A DNA stretch of 49,108 nt. It comes from Candidatus Fimenecus excrementavium. Lineage in GTDB: Bacteria; Bacillota; Clostridia; Oscillospirales; Acutalibacteraceae. The notes beneath the pieces are model-generated. The model was not told the origin of the DNA and ran no database searches. It worked only from the letters and a program-made list of their open reading frames with translations. Positions 7,722 through 15,039 of the stretch are shown here, in pieces (within the stretch, counting starts at the first letter, position 1; the number at the start of each line of letters is the position of its first letter). Location of the stretch: contig DVGI01000018.1 of the NCBI GenBank assembly GCA_018712805.1, forward strand, positions 1 through 49,108. The letters are read 5' to 3'. A program made the translations under genes and the position numbers.

Positions 7722-8681
7722 TTAATTTTGATTTTTTTGCCGATTTTCGGGAAGAATGTTGGTTTCGTCGATGATATAATTCGGACGTTCTTTGACTTCC
7801 ATGTATATTCTTGAAATATATTCGCCCAAAATGCCGAGTGAAAGCAATATAAACCCGCCAATCACGAGAATGGCACAAATGGTGGACGGGTAACCGGGCA
7901 CGTCACTGCCGAATATCAGCGTGCGAACGAAAATATAGACCGCATAAATAATCCCGACAAAGCTAGAAAAGCTGCCGCAAATAAACGAAATTTTCATCGG
8001 CGCGGTTGAGAAGTTGATGATGCCGTCCACAGCGTAGGAAAACAGTTTCCAAAAAGACCATTTGGTTTTGCCGGCGGCACGCTTGCTGTTTTCATGCGGG
8101 AACCATTTGGTACGAAAACCCACCCAGCTGAAAATGCCTTTGGAAAACCGGTTGTATTCGGGCATGTCCAATATGGCGTCAACCACTTTGCGCTTCATAA
8201 TCCGAAAATCCTGCGCACCGTCTTCAATATCGGCGTCGGAAATTCGGTTAATCATTTTATAAAACAGCGCGGAAAAACCGCTGATGACTTTACCCTCTCC
8301 TTTTCGGTCCACACGCTTGGCGGCGGCTATGTCATAGTCTTCATCGGTAAGCGCATGCAGCATTTGCGGGATTAAGTCCGGAGAGTGCTGTAAATCCGCA
8401 TCGATAATGCCGACATATTCCGCCGAAGACATGCGCATGCCGGCGAGCATCGCCGCCTCTTTTCCGAAATTGCGGGAAAAGGAAATATATTTCACCTGCT
8501 CATTTTCAGAAGCATAACTGCGCAAAAGCCGCAACGTGCCGTCACGGCTGCCGTCATCGACAAAAATCAGGCGCACGCCGCAATCGGTCATCGACTCTAT
8601 TGTCTTTTGTATGGCGCTGTAAAACAGCGGCAAAACCTCTTCTTCGTTGTAACAGGGAATAATTAAGTCAAGCGAAGCCAT
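7722..8681 (-). CDS. Family 2 glycosyltransferase, polyprenyl-phosphate type
   Basis: A 319-residue membrane-anchored GT2 enzyme like GtrB/YkcC or DPM1, which transfer a sugar to undecaprenyl phosphate on the cytoplasmic face. The catalytic domain shows IPCYNEEEVL (residues about 9-18), FVDDGSRDGT, and the DxD-type DADLQHSPDL near 94. Two C-terminal membrane segments follow at about residues 225-250 and 262-285, then a short cytoplasmic tail. The sugar and final acceptor (lipid, wall polymer or glycoprotein) cannot be read from sequence; no flippase or second transferase lies next to it. A promoter is present just upstream. Confidence 0.88.
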   Translation of the reverse strand: MASLDLIIPCYNEEEVLPLFYSAIQKTIESMTDCGVRLIFVDDGSRDGTLRLLRSYASENEQVKYISFSRNFGKEAAMLAGMRMSSAEYVGIIDADLQHSPDLIPQMLHALTDEDYDIAAAKRVDRKGEGKVISGFSALFYKMINRISDADIEDGAQDFRIMKRKVVDAILDMPEYNRFSKGIFSWVGFRTKWFPHENSKRAAGKTKWSFWKLFSYAVDGIINFSTAPMKISFICGSFSSFVGIIYAVYIFVRTLIFGSDVPGYPSTICAILVIGGFILLSLGILGEYISRIYMEVKERPNYIIDETNILPENRQKNQN

Positions 8682-8716
8682 TTAAGTCTTCCTTTCAGCG
8701 CAGAATTATCAATTAT

Positions 8717-8745
8717 ATTGTATCATATTTTCAAATGAAATCCAA
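8717..8745 (-). promoter_or_regulatory. Promoter of the GT2 glycosyltransferase gene
   Basis: TTGGAT, 17-base spacer, TACAAT on the minus strand, about 35 bases upstream of the ATG. It lies directly after the spoIIID terminator. Confidence 0.6.
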
Positions 8746-8750
8746 CAAAA

Positions 8751-8778
8751 AAATAACGCGGTAATTACCGCGTTATTT
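8751..8778 (-). terminator. Terminator of spoIIID
   Basis: A perfect 28-base palindrome (AAATAACGCGGTAA / TTACCGCGTTATTT) with TTTTTTTG following in the minus direction, 13 bases after the spoIIID stop. Confidence 0.85.
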
Positions 8779-8791
8779 TATGCTGTCAGAT

Positions 8792-9046
8792 TTATTTTTC
8801 AATATGTTTGTATTTTTCCCGCGTGGCAAGTCCCCCGCGAATGTGCCGCTGCGCTTTATTGACATCTAACACCTCACGCACTTCATTGTAAAGCGACGGA
8901 CTTATACGCTGCAATCGCTGTGCAACGTCCATGTGCACCGTGCTTTTGCTGATGCCGAACACATTGGCCGCGGCGCGAACGGTGGCTTTGTTATGTACAA
9001 TATATTCGCCGAGCTCCACGGCGCGGTCTTCCACAGTATCTTTCAA
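8792..9046 (-). CDS. spoIIID: Sporulation transcription factor SpoIIID
   Basis: A DNA-binding protein of 84 residues that switches mother-cell gene expression during sporulation. The helix-turn-helix is visible as VRAAANVFGISKSTVHMDV, followed by the conserved LYNEVREVLDVNKAQRH and the basic tail IRGGLATREKYK. I chose the TTG at 9044-9046, which follows AAGGAGGG by 8 bases and gives the usual SpoIIID N-terminus; the ATG twelve codons upstream has no binding site. A possible sigma-E-like promoter lies upstream and a perfect terminator downstream, so it is probably monocistronic. Confidence 0.93.
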   Translation of the reverse strand: MKDTVEDRAVELGEYIVHNKATVRAAANVFGISKSTVHMDVAQRLQRISPSLYNEVREVLDVNKAQRHIRGGLATREKYKHIEK

Positions 9047-9077
9047 GTTTTCCGCCCTCCTTGCTTTTATCAATAAA

Positions 9078-9106
9078 TACATATGCGCAAAAAGGAGTGG
9101 ATATGC
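9078..9106 (-). promoter_or_regulatory. Possible sigma-E-type promoter of spoIIID
   Basis: On the minus strand GCATATC, 14 bases, CATATGTA, set about 30 bases before the spoIIID start. The -35 part fits the sigma-E consensus well; the -10 part matches only its first half. In Bacillus spoIIID is transcribed by sigma-E, which supports the call. Confidence 0.35.
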
Positions 9107-9119
9107 AAAGAAAAACAGC

Positions 9120-9139
9120 CTGCCGGAAAACTCCGACAG
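9120..9139 (-). terminator. Terminator after the SASP gene
   Basis: An 8-base stem (CTGCCGGA / TCCGACAG, one G-U pair) with a 4-base loop, followed in the minus direction by GCTGTTTTTCTTT, about 30 bases after the SASP stop codon. Confidence 0.65.
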
Positions 9140-9170
9140 ACCGTTCTTTGTCCGAAAATACTTAACGAAC

Positions 9171-9359
9171 TTATTTCATGCCATCTTCGTATGACTTGAT
9201 CATTTTCTTGACCATCTGACCGCCGACGGAACCAGCCTGCTTGGAGGTAAGGTCACCGTTGTAGCCCTGTTTCAGATTTACGCCGACTTCGGAAGCCGCT
9301 TCCATCTTGAACTTATCAAGAGCCGCTCTTGCTTCGGGGACAACATTCTTACTTGCCAC
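9171..9359 (-). CDS. Alpha/beta-type small acid-soluble spore protein
   Basis: A 62-residue spore DNA-coating protein that protects DNA and is degraded during germination. The conserved core is present: ALDKFKMEAASEVGV (containing the germination-protease-type site) and GYNGDLTSKQAGSVGGQMVK. The start is the GTG at 9357-9359, 8 bases after AAAGGAG; an upstream in-frame GTG overlaps that binding site and is unlikely. Expected to be transcribed in the forespore by sigma-G, but I could not find a clear sigma-G promoter. Confidence 0.93.
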   Translation of the reverse strand: MASKNVVPEARAALDKFKMEAASEVGVNLKQGYNGDLTSKQAGSVGGQMVKKMIKSYEDGMK

Positions 9360-9467
9360 TGTAAACACTCCTTTGCTTTAGAATTTGCGTTTGCAGTAGT
9401 AGTGTTGGCGCATTCTCTTTTTTTATCACAGACAATTTGTTCTAATGTTGTCAAAATTTAGGGAACA

Positions 9468-9872
9468 TCAATTCCACCAACGATTAAATTTATTATAGTC
9501 TTCTTCCGGCAGCTCAAAATAAAGTCCCATTCGGTCAATTCGTTCGATTGCGCTGCGCAAACGGAACTGATAGGATTGCTTTTCCATACGCAGATTACGA
9601 TAGGTCTGCGCACCGGCAATGCCGCTGAAAAAAGTGGCAAGTCCTCCCATAAAAATATAGAAAAAATTCATAAATCCAAAGATGTTCAATGCAAAAAGAT
9701 AGGTAGCAATTAAACACACAATAAACAGCACAACATAAATAAACAGGTGCTTTTTCCAGCGTTTAACAGCCGTAAGATAAAGATTTTCAGCATCTTGTCT
9801 GTATTTTTCATAGGTGATTTTTGCCTTGTCGCTGTCGGAAAGATGTTCCATATTCAAAATATTGTTTTCCAT
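9468..9872 (-). CDS. Small membrane protein, two predicted helices
   Basis: A 134-residue protein I do not recognise. A charged N-terminal half (about residues 1-42) is followed by two hydrophobic segments at about 44-65 and 68-90, joined by a short loop, then a basic and acidic C-terminal tail ending in FNRWWN. Topology would place both ends on the same side, probably cytoplasmic. A good binding site (GAGGTGAGGG) precedes the ATG. It lies 23 bases after alaA on the same strand and may be its operon partner. Confidence 0.7.
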   Translation of the reverse strand: MENNILNMEHLSDSDKAKITYEKYRQDAENLYLTAVKRWKKHLFIYVVLFIVCLIATYLFALNIFGFMNFFYIFMGGLATFFSGIAGAQTYRNLRMEKQSYQFRLRSAIERIDRMGLYFELPEEDYNKFNRWWN

Positions 9873-9895
9873 ACCCTCACCTCAAACAACTTATT

Positions 9896-11113
9896 TTAAA
9901 CTTGGGAATAGTCCGAAAGAAAATCAGAAAGTGCGTTTGTTGCCGCCGTGAGTTCTTTTACCGTCGGCAAATACACAATGCGCACGTGGTCCGGTTCCGG
10001 ATAGTTAAATGCACGGCCGTGCACCAATAAAATTTTCTTTTTTCGCAAAAAGTCAAGCACAAACCGTTCGTCGTCTTTGATATTGAATTTGCGAATATCA
10101 AATTTCGGGAAAATATAAAACGCCGCTTTCGGTTTCACCGCAGAAACCCCGTCAATTTCATTGAGCGCCTTATAAATACAAGCTCTCTGTTCGTAAATCC
10201 GTCCGCCGGGCTTTAACAGCTCATCGACACTTTGATACCCGCCGAGCGCGGTTTGAATGATTTGCTGCGCCGGCACATTGGAACAAAGACGCATGGAAGA
10301 AAGCAGGTTTAATCCCTCAATATAACCCTGCATCTTCTTTTTGTCACCGCTTAAACACATCCAACCGCAACGAAAGCCCGCAACACGGTGAGATTTGGAA
10401 AGCCCGTTAAACGTAACGCAAGGCACATCCGGCGCAAGCGAAGCGATTGCAATATGCTCTAAACCGTCCATGACCAAACGGTCATAAATTTCATCGGAAA
10501 ATATGATTAGTTCATTTTCCCGCGCGACATTTACAATTTCTTCCAAAATTTCGCGGGAATACAACGCGCCTGTCGGGTTGTTCGGGTTGATGATTACAAT
10601 CCCTTTTGTGCGCGGTGTGATTTTTTTGCGGATATCGTCAATGTCCGGGTTCCACTCGTTCTGCTCGTCACACATATAATGCACGGGCGTGCCGCCCGCG
10701 AGCGTTACCGCGGCGGTCCAAAGCGGATAATCCGGTGCCGGCAGAAGTACTTCATCGCCGTTGTCCAAAAGACCCTGCATGGCCATGGTAATCAGTTCCG
10801 AAACGCCGTTGCCGGTATAAATATCGTTAATTCCGACACCCGGTATTTTTTTAATTTGGCTGTACTGCATAATGGCTTTTCGAGCGGAAAAAATGCCTTT
10901 AGAATCCGAATATCCCTCTGCGTCACGCAGGTTAAAAATCATATCCTGAATGATCTCATCCGGCGCGGTAAAATGAAACGGCGCGGGATTGCCGATATTT
11001 AATTTTAAAATTTTAACCCCATTTGCAATCATTCGGTCCGCTTCATCCATTACCGGACCGCGAATATCATAGCAAACATGGTCTAATTTATGCGATTTTT
11101 CAAAGACTCGCAT
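9896..11113 (-). CDS. alaA: Class I/II aminotransferase, AlaA-like
   Basis: A PLP-dependent aminotransferase of 405 residues, closest by eye to AlaA-type alanine (glutamate-pyruvate) transaminases. Family marks are the N-terminus MRVFEKSHKLDHVCYDIRGP, LKLNIGNPAPF, INPNNPTGALYS, and the PLP lysine in FNGLSKSHRVAGFRCGW. The substrate assignment rests on resemblance to AlaA; other amino donors are possible. It is transcribed divergently from nadE, with an extended -10 promoter in the shared gap. Confidence 0.88.
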   Translation of the reverse strand: MRVFEKSHKLDHVCYDIRGPVMDEADRMIANGVKILKLNIGNPAPFHFTAPDEIIQDMIFNLRDAEGYSDSKGIFSARKAIMQYSQIKKIPGVGINDIYTGNGVSELITMAMQGLLDNGDEVLLPAPDYPLWTAAVTLAGGTPVHYMCDEQNEWNPDIDDIRKKITPRTKGIVIINPNNPTGALYSREILEEIVNVARENELIIFSDEIYDRLVMDGLEHIAIASLAPDVPCVTFNGLSKSHRVAGFRCGWMCLSGDKKKMQGYIEGLNLLSSMRLCSNVPAQQIIQTALGGYQSVDELLKPGGRIYEQRACIYKALNEIDGVSAVKPKAAFYIFPKFDIRKFNIKDDERFVLDFLRKKKILLVHGRAFNYPEPDHVRIVYLPTVKELTAATNALSDFLSDYSQV

Positions 11114-11142
11114 CTTGCCTCACCTTAAATTCGTTTTTTAAC

Positions 11143-11162
11143 ATTATATCACAGACTGTCAA
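11143..11162 (-). promoter_or_regulatory. Extended -10 promoter of alaA
   Basis: TGATATAAT (TG-N-TATAAT) on the minus strand, about 30 bases before the alaA start. A TTGACA lies only 8 bases upstream of the -10, too near to be a normal -35, so the call rests on the extended -10. Confidence 0.45.
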
Positions 11163-11175
11163 TAGAGCCTATGAC

Positions 11176-11204
11176 TTGATTCGCATGAAAAATTTATATA
11201 TAAT
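11176..11204 (+). promoter_or_regulatory. Promoter of nadE
   Basis: TTGATT, 17-base spacer, TATAAT on the plus strand, about 35 bases before the nadE ATG. It sits back to back with the alaA promoter in a gap of about 125 bases. Confidence 0.7.
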
Positions 11205-11238
11205 AAAGACATACATATGGACTGAGAGGTATGTTCTT

Positions 11239-13152
11239 ATGAAATCCGGATTTTTAAAAGTATGCGCAGTTTCGCCGCGCGTAACCGTTGCCGGCGTACA
11301 AAGCAACTTAAATGCCGCATTACAGGAAATTGAAAAAGCCAATAAAAACAAAGTGCAAATTTTGGTGTTCCCCGAGCTTTTCCTTTCCGGCTACACCTGT
11401 GGCGATTTGTTTTTGCAAACCGCGCTGCAAGACGCTTGCAAGTCAGCGCTCACGGCGGTTTGCCGCGCGACCGAAAACAGCGCATTGGTGGTCGTAATCG
11501 GGCTCCCGTTAAAATTCGGAGCAAGCCTTTATAATTGCGCCGCTGTCGTGCAAAACGGCATGGTCGTTGCAGTGATTCCGAAAACCTATATCCCGAATTA
11601 CAACGAATATTATGAAAAACGGTGGTTCGCGTCGGGCGACGGTGTCAACGGCACAATTAAATTAAACGGGCAGGAAGTTCCTTTCGGGCAGACGCTTGTT
11701 CGCCTTTCGGACGACGCGGTGATCGGTGTGGAAATTTGTGAAGACCTTTGGACACCCTCAACGCCTGGCACTTCGCTTGCGCTTTCCGGTGCGAATATTA
11801 TAGTTAACCTTTCTGCAAGCAACGAAGTGGTCACCAAAAATGATTATCGCAAAAACCTCATTCGTATGCAAAGCGCAAAAGATTTTTGTGCATATATCTA
11901 TGCTTCCGCGGGTGTCGGTGAATCGACCACCGACCTTGTGTTTTCCGGCGCGTGCACGGCAGCCGAAAACGGCGCGCTGCTTTCTGAAGGCGAACGCTTC
12001 GCGTTTAACGGCAGTATGGCGGAAGCCTGTATTGATATTGAAAAACTCAACGCCGAACGGGCGCACAACACGTCATTCACCGACGCCGCCAAGAAACTGA
12101 AAGAGAAACTTTCGGAAGTTTCCACACCGGTCGAAGTATCAGATTTGGAATATAACGAGGTCAACCGTTCCTTTGACCCGCACCCGTTCGTGCCGAGTGA
12201 CTCAGCTGAAAAAGACGAGCGCTGCCGCGAAATTCTTTCGATTCAAAGCCATGCGCTCGCAAAACGCATGTCCCACATCGGCGCTAAAAAGGCAATCATC
12301 GGTATCTCCGGCGGATTGGACTCCACCCTTGCCCTGCTTGTTACCGCACGCGCCCTTAAAATTTTAAACTTGCCCAATGAAAACATGATTTGCGTGACGA
12401 TGCCGGGATTCGGCACAACCGACCGCACCTATCAAAATGCAGTCGATTTGATTCACGCGTTCGGCGCGACATTTATGGAAATCAGCATTCGGAATGCTGC
12501 GCGCGGGCATATGGCGGATATCGGTCACGACGAGTCGGTACACGACATCACCTATGAAAACACGCAGGCAAGGGAACGCACGCAAATTTTGATGGACCTT
12601 GCAAACAAACACGGCGCGGTTTTGGTCGGCACCGGCGATTTAAGTGAATTGGCGCTCGGCTGGTGCACTTATAACGCCGACCATATGAGCATGTACGGTG
12701 TAAATGCAGGCGTTCCGAAAACGCTGGTGCGCCACCTGGTTCGCAACGAAGCGCAGCAGTTGCCGGAAGAGATTTCTAAAATTCTGAATGATATTCTCGA
12801 CACGCCGGTAAGCCCCGAGCTTTTGCCGCCGGACGAAAACGGCAATATTCAGCAAAAAACCGAAGAAACACTCGGGCCCTATGAAGTCCACGACTTTTAT
12901 TTATATCATTTCCTGCGGTTCGGCACGCGCCCCGAAAAGCTGTTATTTATGGCAAGCCGCGCGTTTGCCGGCATTTACAGCGAAGAACAGCTTAAAAACT
13001 GGCTGAAACTTTTTGTCCGTCGGTTCTTTACCAATCAGTTTAAGCGTTCCTGCCTGCCGGACGGACCGAAAGTCGGTTCCGTAAGCCTTTCCCCGCGCGG
13101 CGACTGGCGAATGCCCTCGGACGCAGATTGCAGCGTTTGGTTGGATTTTTAA
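11239..13152 (+). CDS. nadE: Glutamine-dependent NAD+ synthetase
   Basis: Converts nicotinate adenine dinucleotide to NAD+ with glutamine as nitrogen donor. About 637 residues: an N-terminal nitrilase-like glutaminase domain with the Glu (FPELFLSGYTCGD), Lys (IPKTYIPNYNEYYE) and Cys (GVEICEDLWTP) of the catalytic triad, and a C-terminal synthetase with the ATP-binding GISGGLDSTLAL and GTGDLSELALGW. The open frame runs further upstream, but the ATG at 11239 follows GAGAGGT at a good distance, lies just behind a strong promoter, and gives the normal length. It is the only intact plus-strand gene in the window and ends in a strong terminator. Confidence 0.95.
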   Translation: MKSGFLKVCAVSPRVTVAGVQSNLNAALQEIEKANKNKVQILVFPELFLSGYTCGDLFLQTALQDACKSALTAVCRATENSALVVVIGLPLKFGASLYNCAAVVQNGMVVAVIPKTYIPNYNEYYEKRWFASGDGVNGTIKLNGQEVPFGQTLVRLSDDAVIGVEICEDLWTPSTPGTSLALSGANIIVNLSASNEVVTKNDYRKNLIRMQSAKDFCAYIYASAGVGESTTDLVFSGACTAAENGALLSEGERFAFNGSMAEACIDIEKLNAERAHNTSFTDAAKKLKEKLSEVSTPVEVSDLEYNEVNRSFDPHPFVPSDSAEKDERCREILSIQSHALAKRMSHIGAKKAIIGISGGLDSTLALLVTARALKILNLPNENMICVTMPGFGTTDRTYQNAVDLIHAFGATFMEISIRNAARGHMADIGHDESVHDITYENTQARERTQILMDLANKHGAVLVGTGDLSELALGWCTYNADHMSMYGVNAGVPKTLVRHLVRNEAQQLPEEISKILNDILDTPVSPELLPPDENGNIQQKTEETLGPYEVHDFYLYHFLRFGTRPEKLLFMASRAFAGIYSEEQLKNWLKLFVRRFFTNQFKRSCLPDGPKVGSVSLSPRGDWRMPSDADCSVWLDF

Positions 13153-13176
13153 ATTCTAAATTCACAAATATACAAG

Positions 13177-13211
13177 AAACAGGCTCTGAAGCAATGCTTC
13201 AGAGCCTGTTT
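13177..13211. terminator. Shared terminator of nadE and spoVM
   Basis: A perfect 15-base stem (AAACAGGCTCTGAAG / CTTCAGAGCCTGTTT) with a 5-base loop between the converging nadE and spoVM genes. T-rich sequence follows on both strands, so it probably works in both directions. The spoVM stop codon directly abuts it. Confidence 0.85.
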
Positions 13212-13298
13212 TCATATGTTCTGTTCTTTTTTAATCCCAAAGAGCAAGCGCAGCAAACCGCTTAACATTTTCGGACTTCTGACAACCACAACTTTCAT
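13212..13298 (-). CDS. spoVM: SpoVM, spore coat-morphogenetic peptide
   Basis: A 28-residue peptide in the place spoVM holds in Bacillus, downstream of thiN in the prpC-prkC-rsgA-thiN cluster. It begins MKVVVVRSPKMLSGLLRLLF. Against the 26-residue B. subtilis SpoVM it keeps M1, K2, P9, K10, L12, G14, R17 and G21. P9 is the residue needed for sensing membrane curvature. SpoVM forms an amphipathic helix that settles on the convex forespore surface and anchors the coat ATPase SpoIVA. A strong binding site (GAGGAGG, 6 bases before the ATG) supports expression. I found no clear sigma-E promoter directly upstream, so it may also be read from the array. Confidence 0.88.
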   Translation of the reverse strand: MKVVVVRSPKMLSGLLRLLFGIKKEQNI

Positions 13299-13309
13299 AA
13301 AATGCCTCC

Positions 13310-13462
13310 TCAGCAATTTTTGCAAAGTGCGATGCCGCTGACAATCAAAGCAATGGACAACACTACAACCAAAAACTCAGAGGGAAATACCAGCGCTAAA
13401 ATAAGCCCTGCCCCGAGCATGGCAAAAATGAGTCCGATTGGAATTCCTTTTGACCTTTTCAT
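13310..13462 (-). CDS. 50-residue membrane protein between thiN and spoVM
   Basis: A very short gene of unknown function. The peptide starts MKRSKGIPIGLIFAMLGAGL, has two hydrophobic stretches (about residues 8-26 and 29-46) separated by PSEF, and ends in CKNC. The AAGGCGGT binding site is well placed before the ATG. The stop lies 11 bases before the spoVM start, so the two small genes are probably co-transcribed and the protein may act in sporulation; that part is inference from position only. Confidence 0.7.
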   Translation of the reverse strand: MKRSKGIPIGLIFAMLGAGLILALVFPSEFLVVVLSIALIVSGIALCKNC

Positions 13463-13516
13463 ATCGACACCGCCTTTTTGTTTGCTAATACACTATATGC
13501 GGTGTGAAAAAAAGTG

Positions 13517-14158
13517 TTAAAAATCTTTGTCGGTAATAAAAATCAGCGCTGTTCCTTGTTTTATAGATATTGTGGCTTTTTCCTCGACGGTTTCATTACT
13601 CACGCCGAGTCCGCAGAACGGCATTAAATTATAATCCTTCAACAGATAAAAAAAGCCTTCTAACGATAACACACACGGTCCACCGACAGCAAAAACGGAA
13701 ACATATTTGCTTTTATCCCCGTCAATGGTGACCGTTTCCTCTTTCAAAGCAAAAATCTTATGGTGGTTGTCTACAATCAGCAGTTCTGCGCCCTGCCCGG
13801 CGGCAAGTGCACACAAATCTAAATTGGCATAGGTGTGGTCTAACCGCCCGCCGGTTGCACCGAACAGGACTATGTGGCGAAAACCGCGTTGAATAGCTTG
13901 CTGCAAAGCGTCGGCGGTGTCGGTATCATCTTTTATTGGGTTCAGTGTAATCGTCGGTGTATCCGTTTTGGGGGCTGCTTGCGAGTCAAAATCCCCGACC
14001 AAAAGGTTCGGCGAAAATCCGCAGCGCGTGCAGGCAGAATACCCGGCGTCAGCGGTGATGATAAAGGTATCCGGTTGTATGTAGCTTCGGACAATCGCAG
14101 GGTCTACTTCGTCCCCCGCTGCGAAAATCACGCAATCCGCGCTTGTTACAATTCCCAT
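13517..14158 (-). CDS. thiN: Thiamine pyrophosphokinase
   Basis: Makes thiamine diphosphate from thiamine and ATP. 213 residues, the usual length. Family motifs: FIITADAGYSACTRCGFSP, LLVGDFDSQ (metal-binding Asp), the switch PIKDDTDTADAL and FGATGGRLDHTYANL. The C-terminal half carries the beta-sandwich thiamine-binding domain. It overlaps the end of rsgA by 13 bases and so is translationally coupled. In Bacillus rpe lies between rsgA and thiN; here it is missing. Confidence 0.92.
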   Translation of the reverse strand: MGIVTSADCVIFAAGDEVDPAIVRSYIQPDTFIITADAGYSACTRCGFSPNLLVGDFDSQAAPKTDTPTITLNPIKDDTDTADALQQAIQRGFRHIVLFGATGGRLDHTYANLDLCALAAGQGAELLIVDNHHKIFALKEETVTIDGDKSKYVSVFAVGGPCVLSLEGFFYLLKDYNLMPFCGLGVSNETVEEKATISIKQGTALIFITDKDF

Positions 14159-15033
14159 TCTTTCAGTTCCTTTGCTGCTTGATACATTTCCACATAGCTG
14201 TCATGCCGCGAACGGCTGATTTCACCGTCTTCGACGGCTTTTATGATGCGGCAACCCTTGTCACAGGTATGTGAACAGGTGGTAAACCGGCATTGCCCGA
14301 GATACGGACGAAACTCGCGGAAACACTCTGCCAGTTCATCTTTTTTAATGACCTGTTCTTTTTCCAAATCCAAAGCGGAAAAGCCGGGCGTGTCCACAAT
14401 ATAGCCGCCGCAGGTTTTAAAGAGTTCCGCCTGTCGCGTGGTGTGGCGGCCTCTGCCGAGCTTTTCGCTGATTGCGCCCGTTGCCAAAGATAAATTGGGG
14501 TCAAGGGCATTGAGCAATGAGGTTTTCCCAACACCGGAGTTGCCTGTAAAAGCGCTGATTTTTCCGTTTAATAAGTTTCGCACTTCTTCAACACCCTCGC
14601 CGGTTTTATTGCAAACCATAGCGCAGGAAATACCCGCAAGCTTATAAATATCCAAAAGCTTCTCTGCCGGCTCTAAATCGGTTTTGGTAAAGACAACGAC
14701 GGGTTCAATCCCCTTATATTCCGCAATAGCAATCAGCTTGTCTATTACCAATGTGGACGGCCGCGGTGAAACCGTAGAAGAGACAATAATCAAACTGTCT
14801 ATATTCGCGACCGGCGGGCGTTTCAGAAAATTTTTCCGTTCGAAAATTTCATCAACTGTATTTTCCGTTCCGTCGTCGGTTACTGTAATTTGCACACGGT
14901 CTCCCGCAAGCGGTGTAATCCGTTTTTTGCGAAACACGCCGCGCGCTTTACATTCATATACCGCACCGGCGGCTTCAACATAATAGAAGCCGCCGATACC
15001 TTTTAATATAATGCCGTTTTTTTGTTGTGTCAT
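14146..15033 (-). CDS. rsgA: Ribosome small-subunit GTPase RsgA
   Basis: A circularly permuted GTPase that acts late in 30S maturation. 295 residues: N-terminal OB-fold with LAGDRVQITV, GTPase motifs in permuted order (VVFTKTDL as G4, then the P-loop FTGNSGVGKTSLLNAL, then VDTPGFSALDLE as G3), and a C-terminal zinc site with CRFTTCSHTCDKGC. It begins a few bases after prkC; in Bacillus the protein (CpgA) is phosphorylated by PrkC, which fits the neighbourhood. Confidence 0.95.
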   Translation of the reverse strand: MTQQKNGIILKGIGGFYYVEAAGAVYECKARGVFRKKRITPLAGDRVQITVTDDGTENTVDEIFERKNFLKRPPVANIDSLIIVSSTVSPRPSTLVIDKLIAIAEYKGIEPVVVFTKTDLEPAEKLLDIYKLAGISCAMVCNKTGEGVEEVRNLLNGKISAFTGNSGVGKTSLLNALDPNLSLATGAISEKLGRGRHTTRQAELFKTCGGYIVDTPGFSALDLEKEQVIKKDELAECFREFRPYLGQCRFTTCSHTCDKGCRIIKAVEDGEISRSRHDSYVEMYQAAKELKEWEL

Positions 15034-15039
15034 ATCGTG

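Noticed and set aside
7642-7878. N-terminal extension of IleS to a start at 7878
   Set aside because: The extra 79 residues show no family similarity, run through the ileS promoter and into the end of the upstream gene, and the TTG at 7639-7641 has a proper SD sequence.
9104-9160. Plus-strand 18-codon frame with AAAGGAG before its ATG
   Set aside because: It overlaps the SASP terminator and the possible spoIIID promoter on the other strand, codes for a basic low-complexity peptide, and has no promoter; probably chance.
9360-9467. Sigma-G promoter of the SASP gene
   Set aside because: I looked for a GNATR/CATNNTA pair with about 18-base spacing and found no acceptable match.
13463-13516. Sigma-E promoter in front of the 50-residue gene and spoVM
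   Set aside because: CATATAGT resembles a sigma-E -10 box, but no matching -35 lies at the right distance, so I did not call it.
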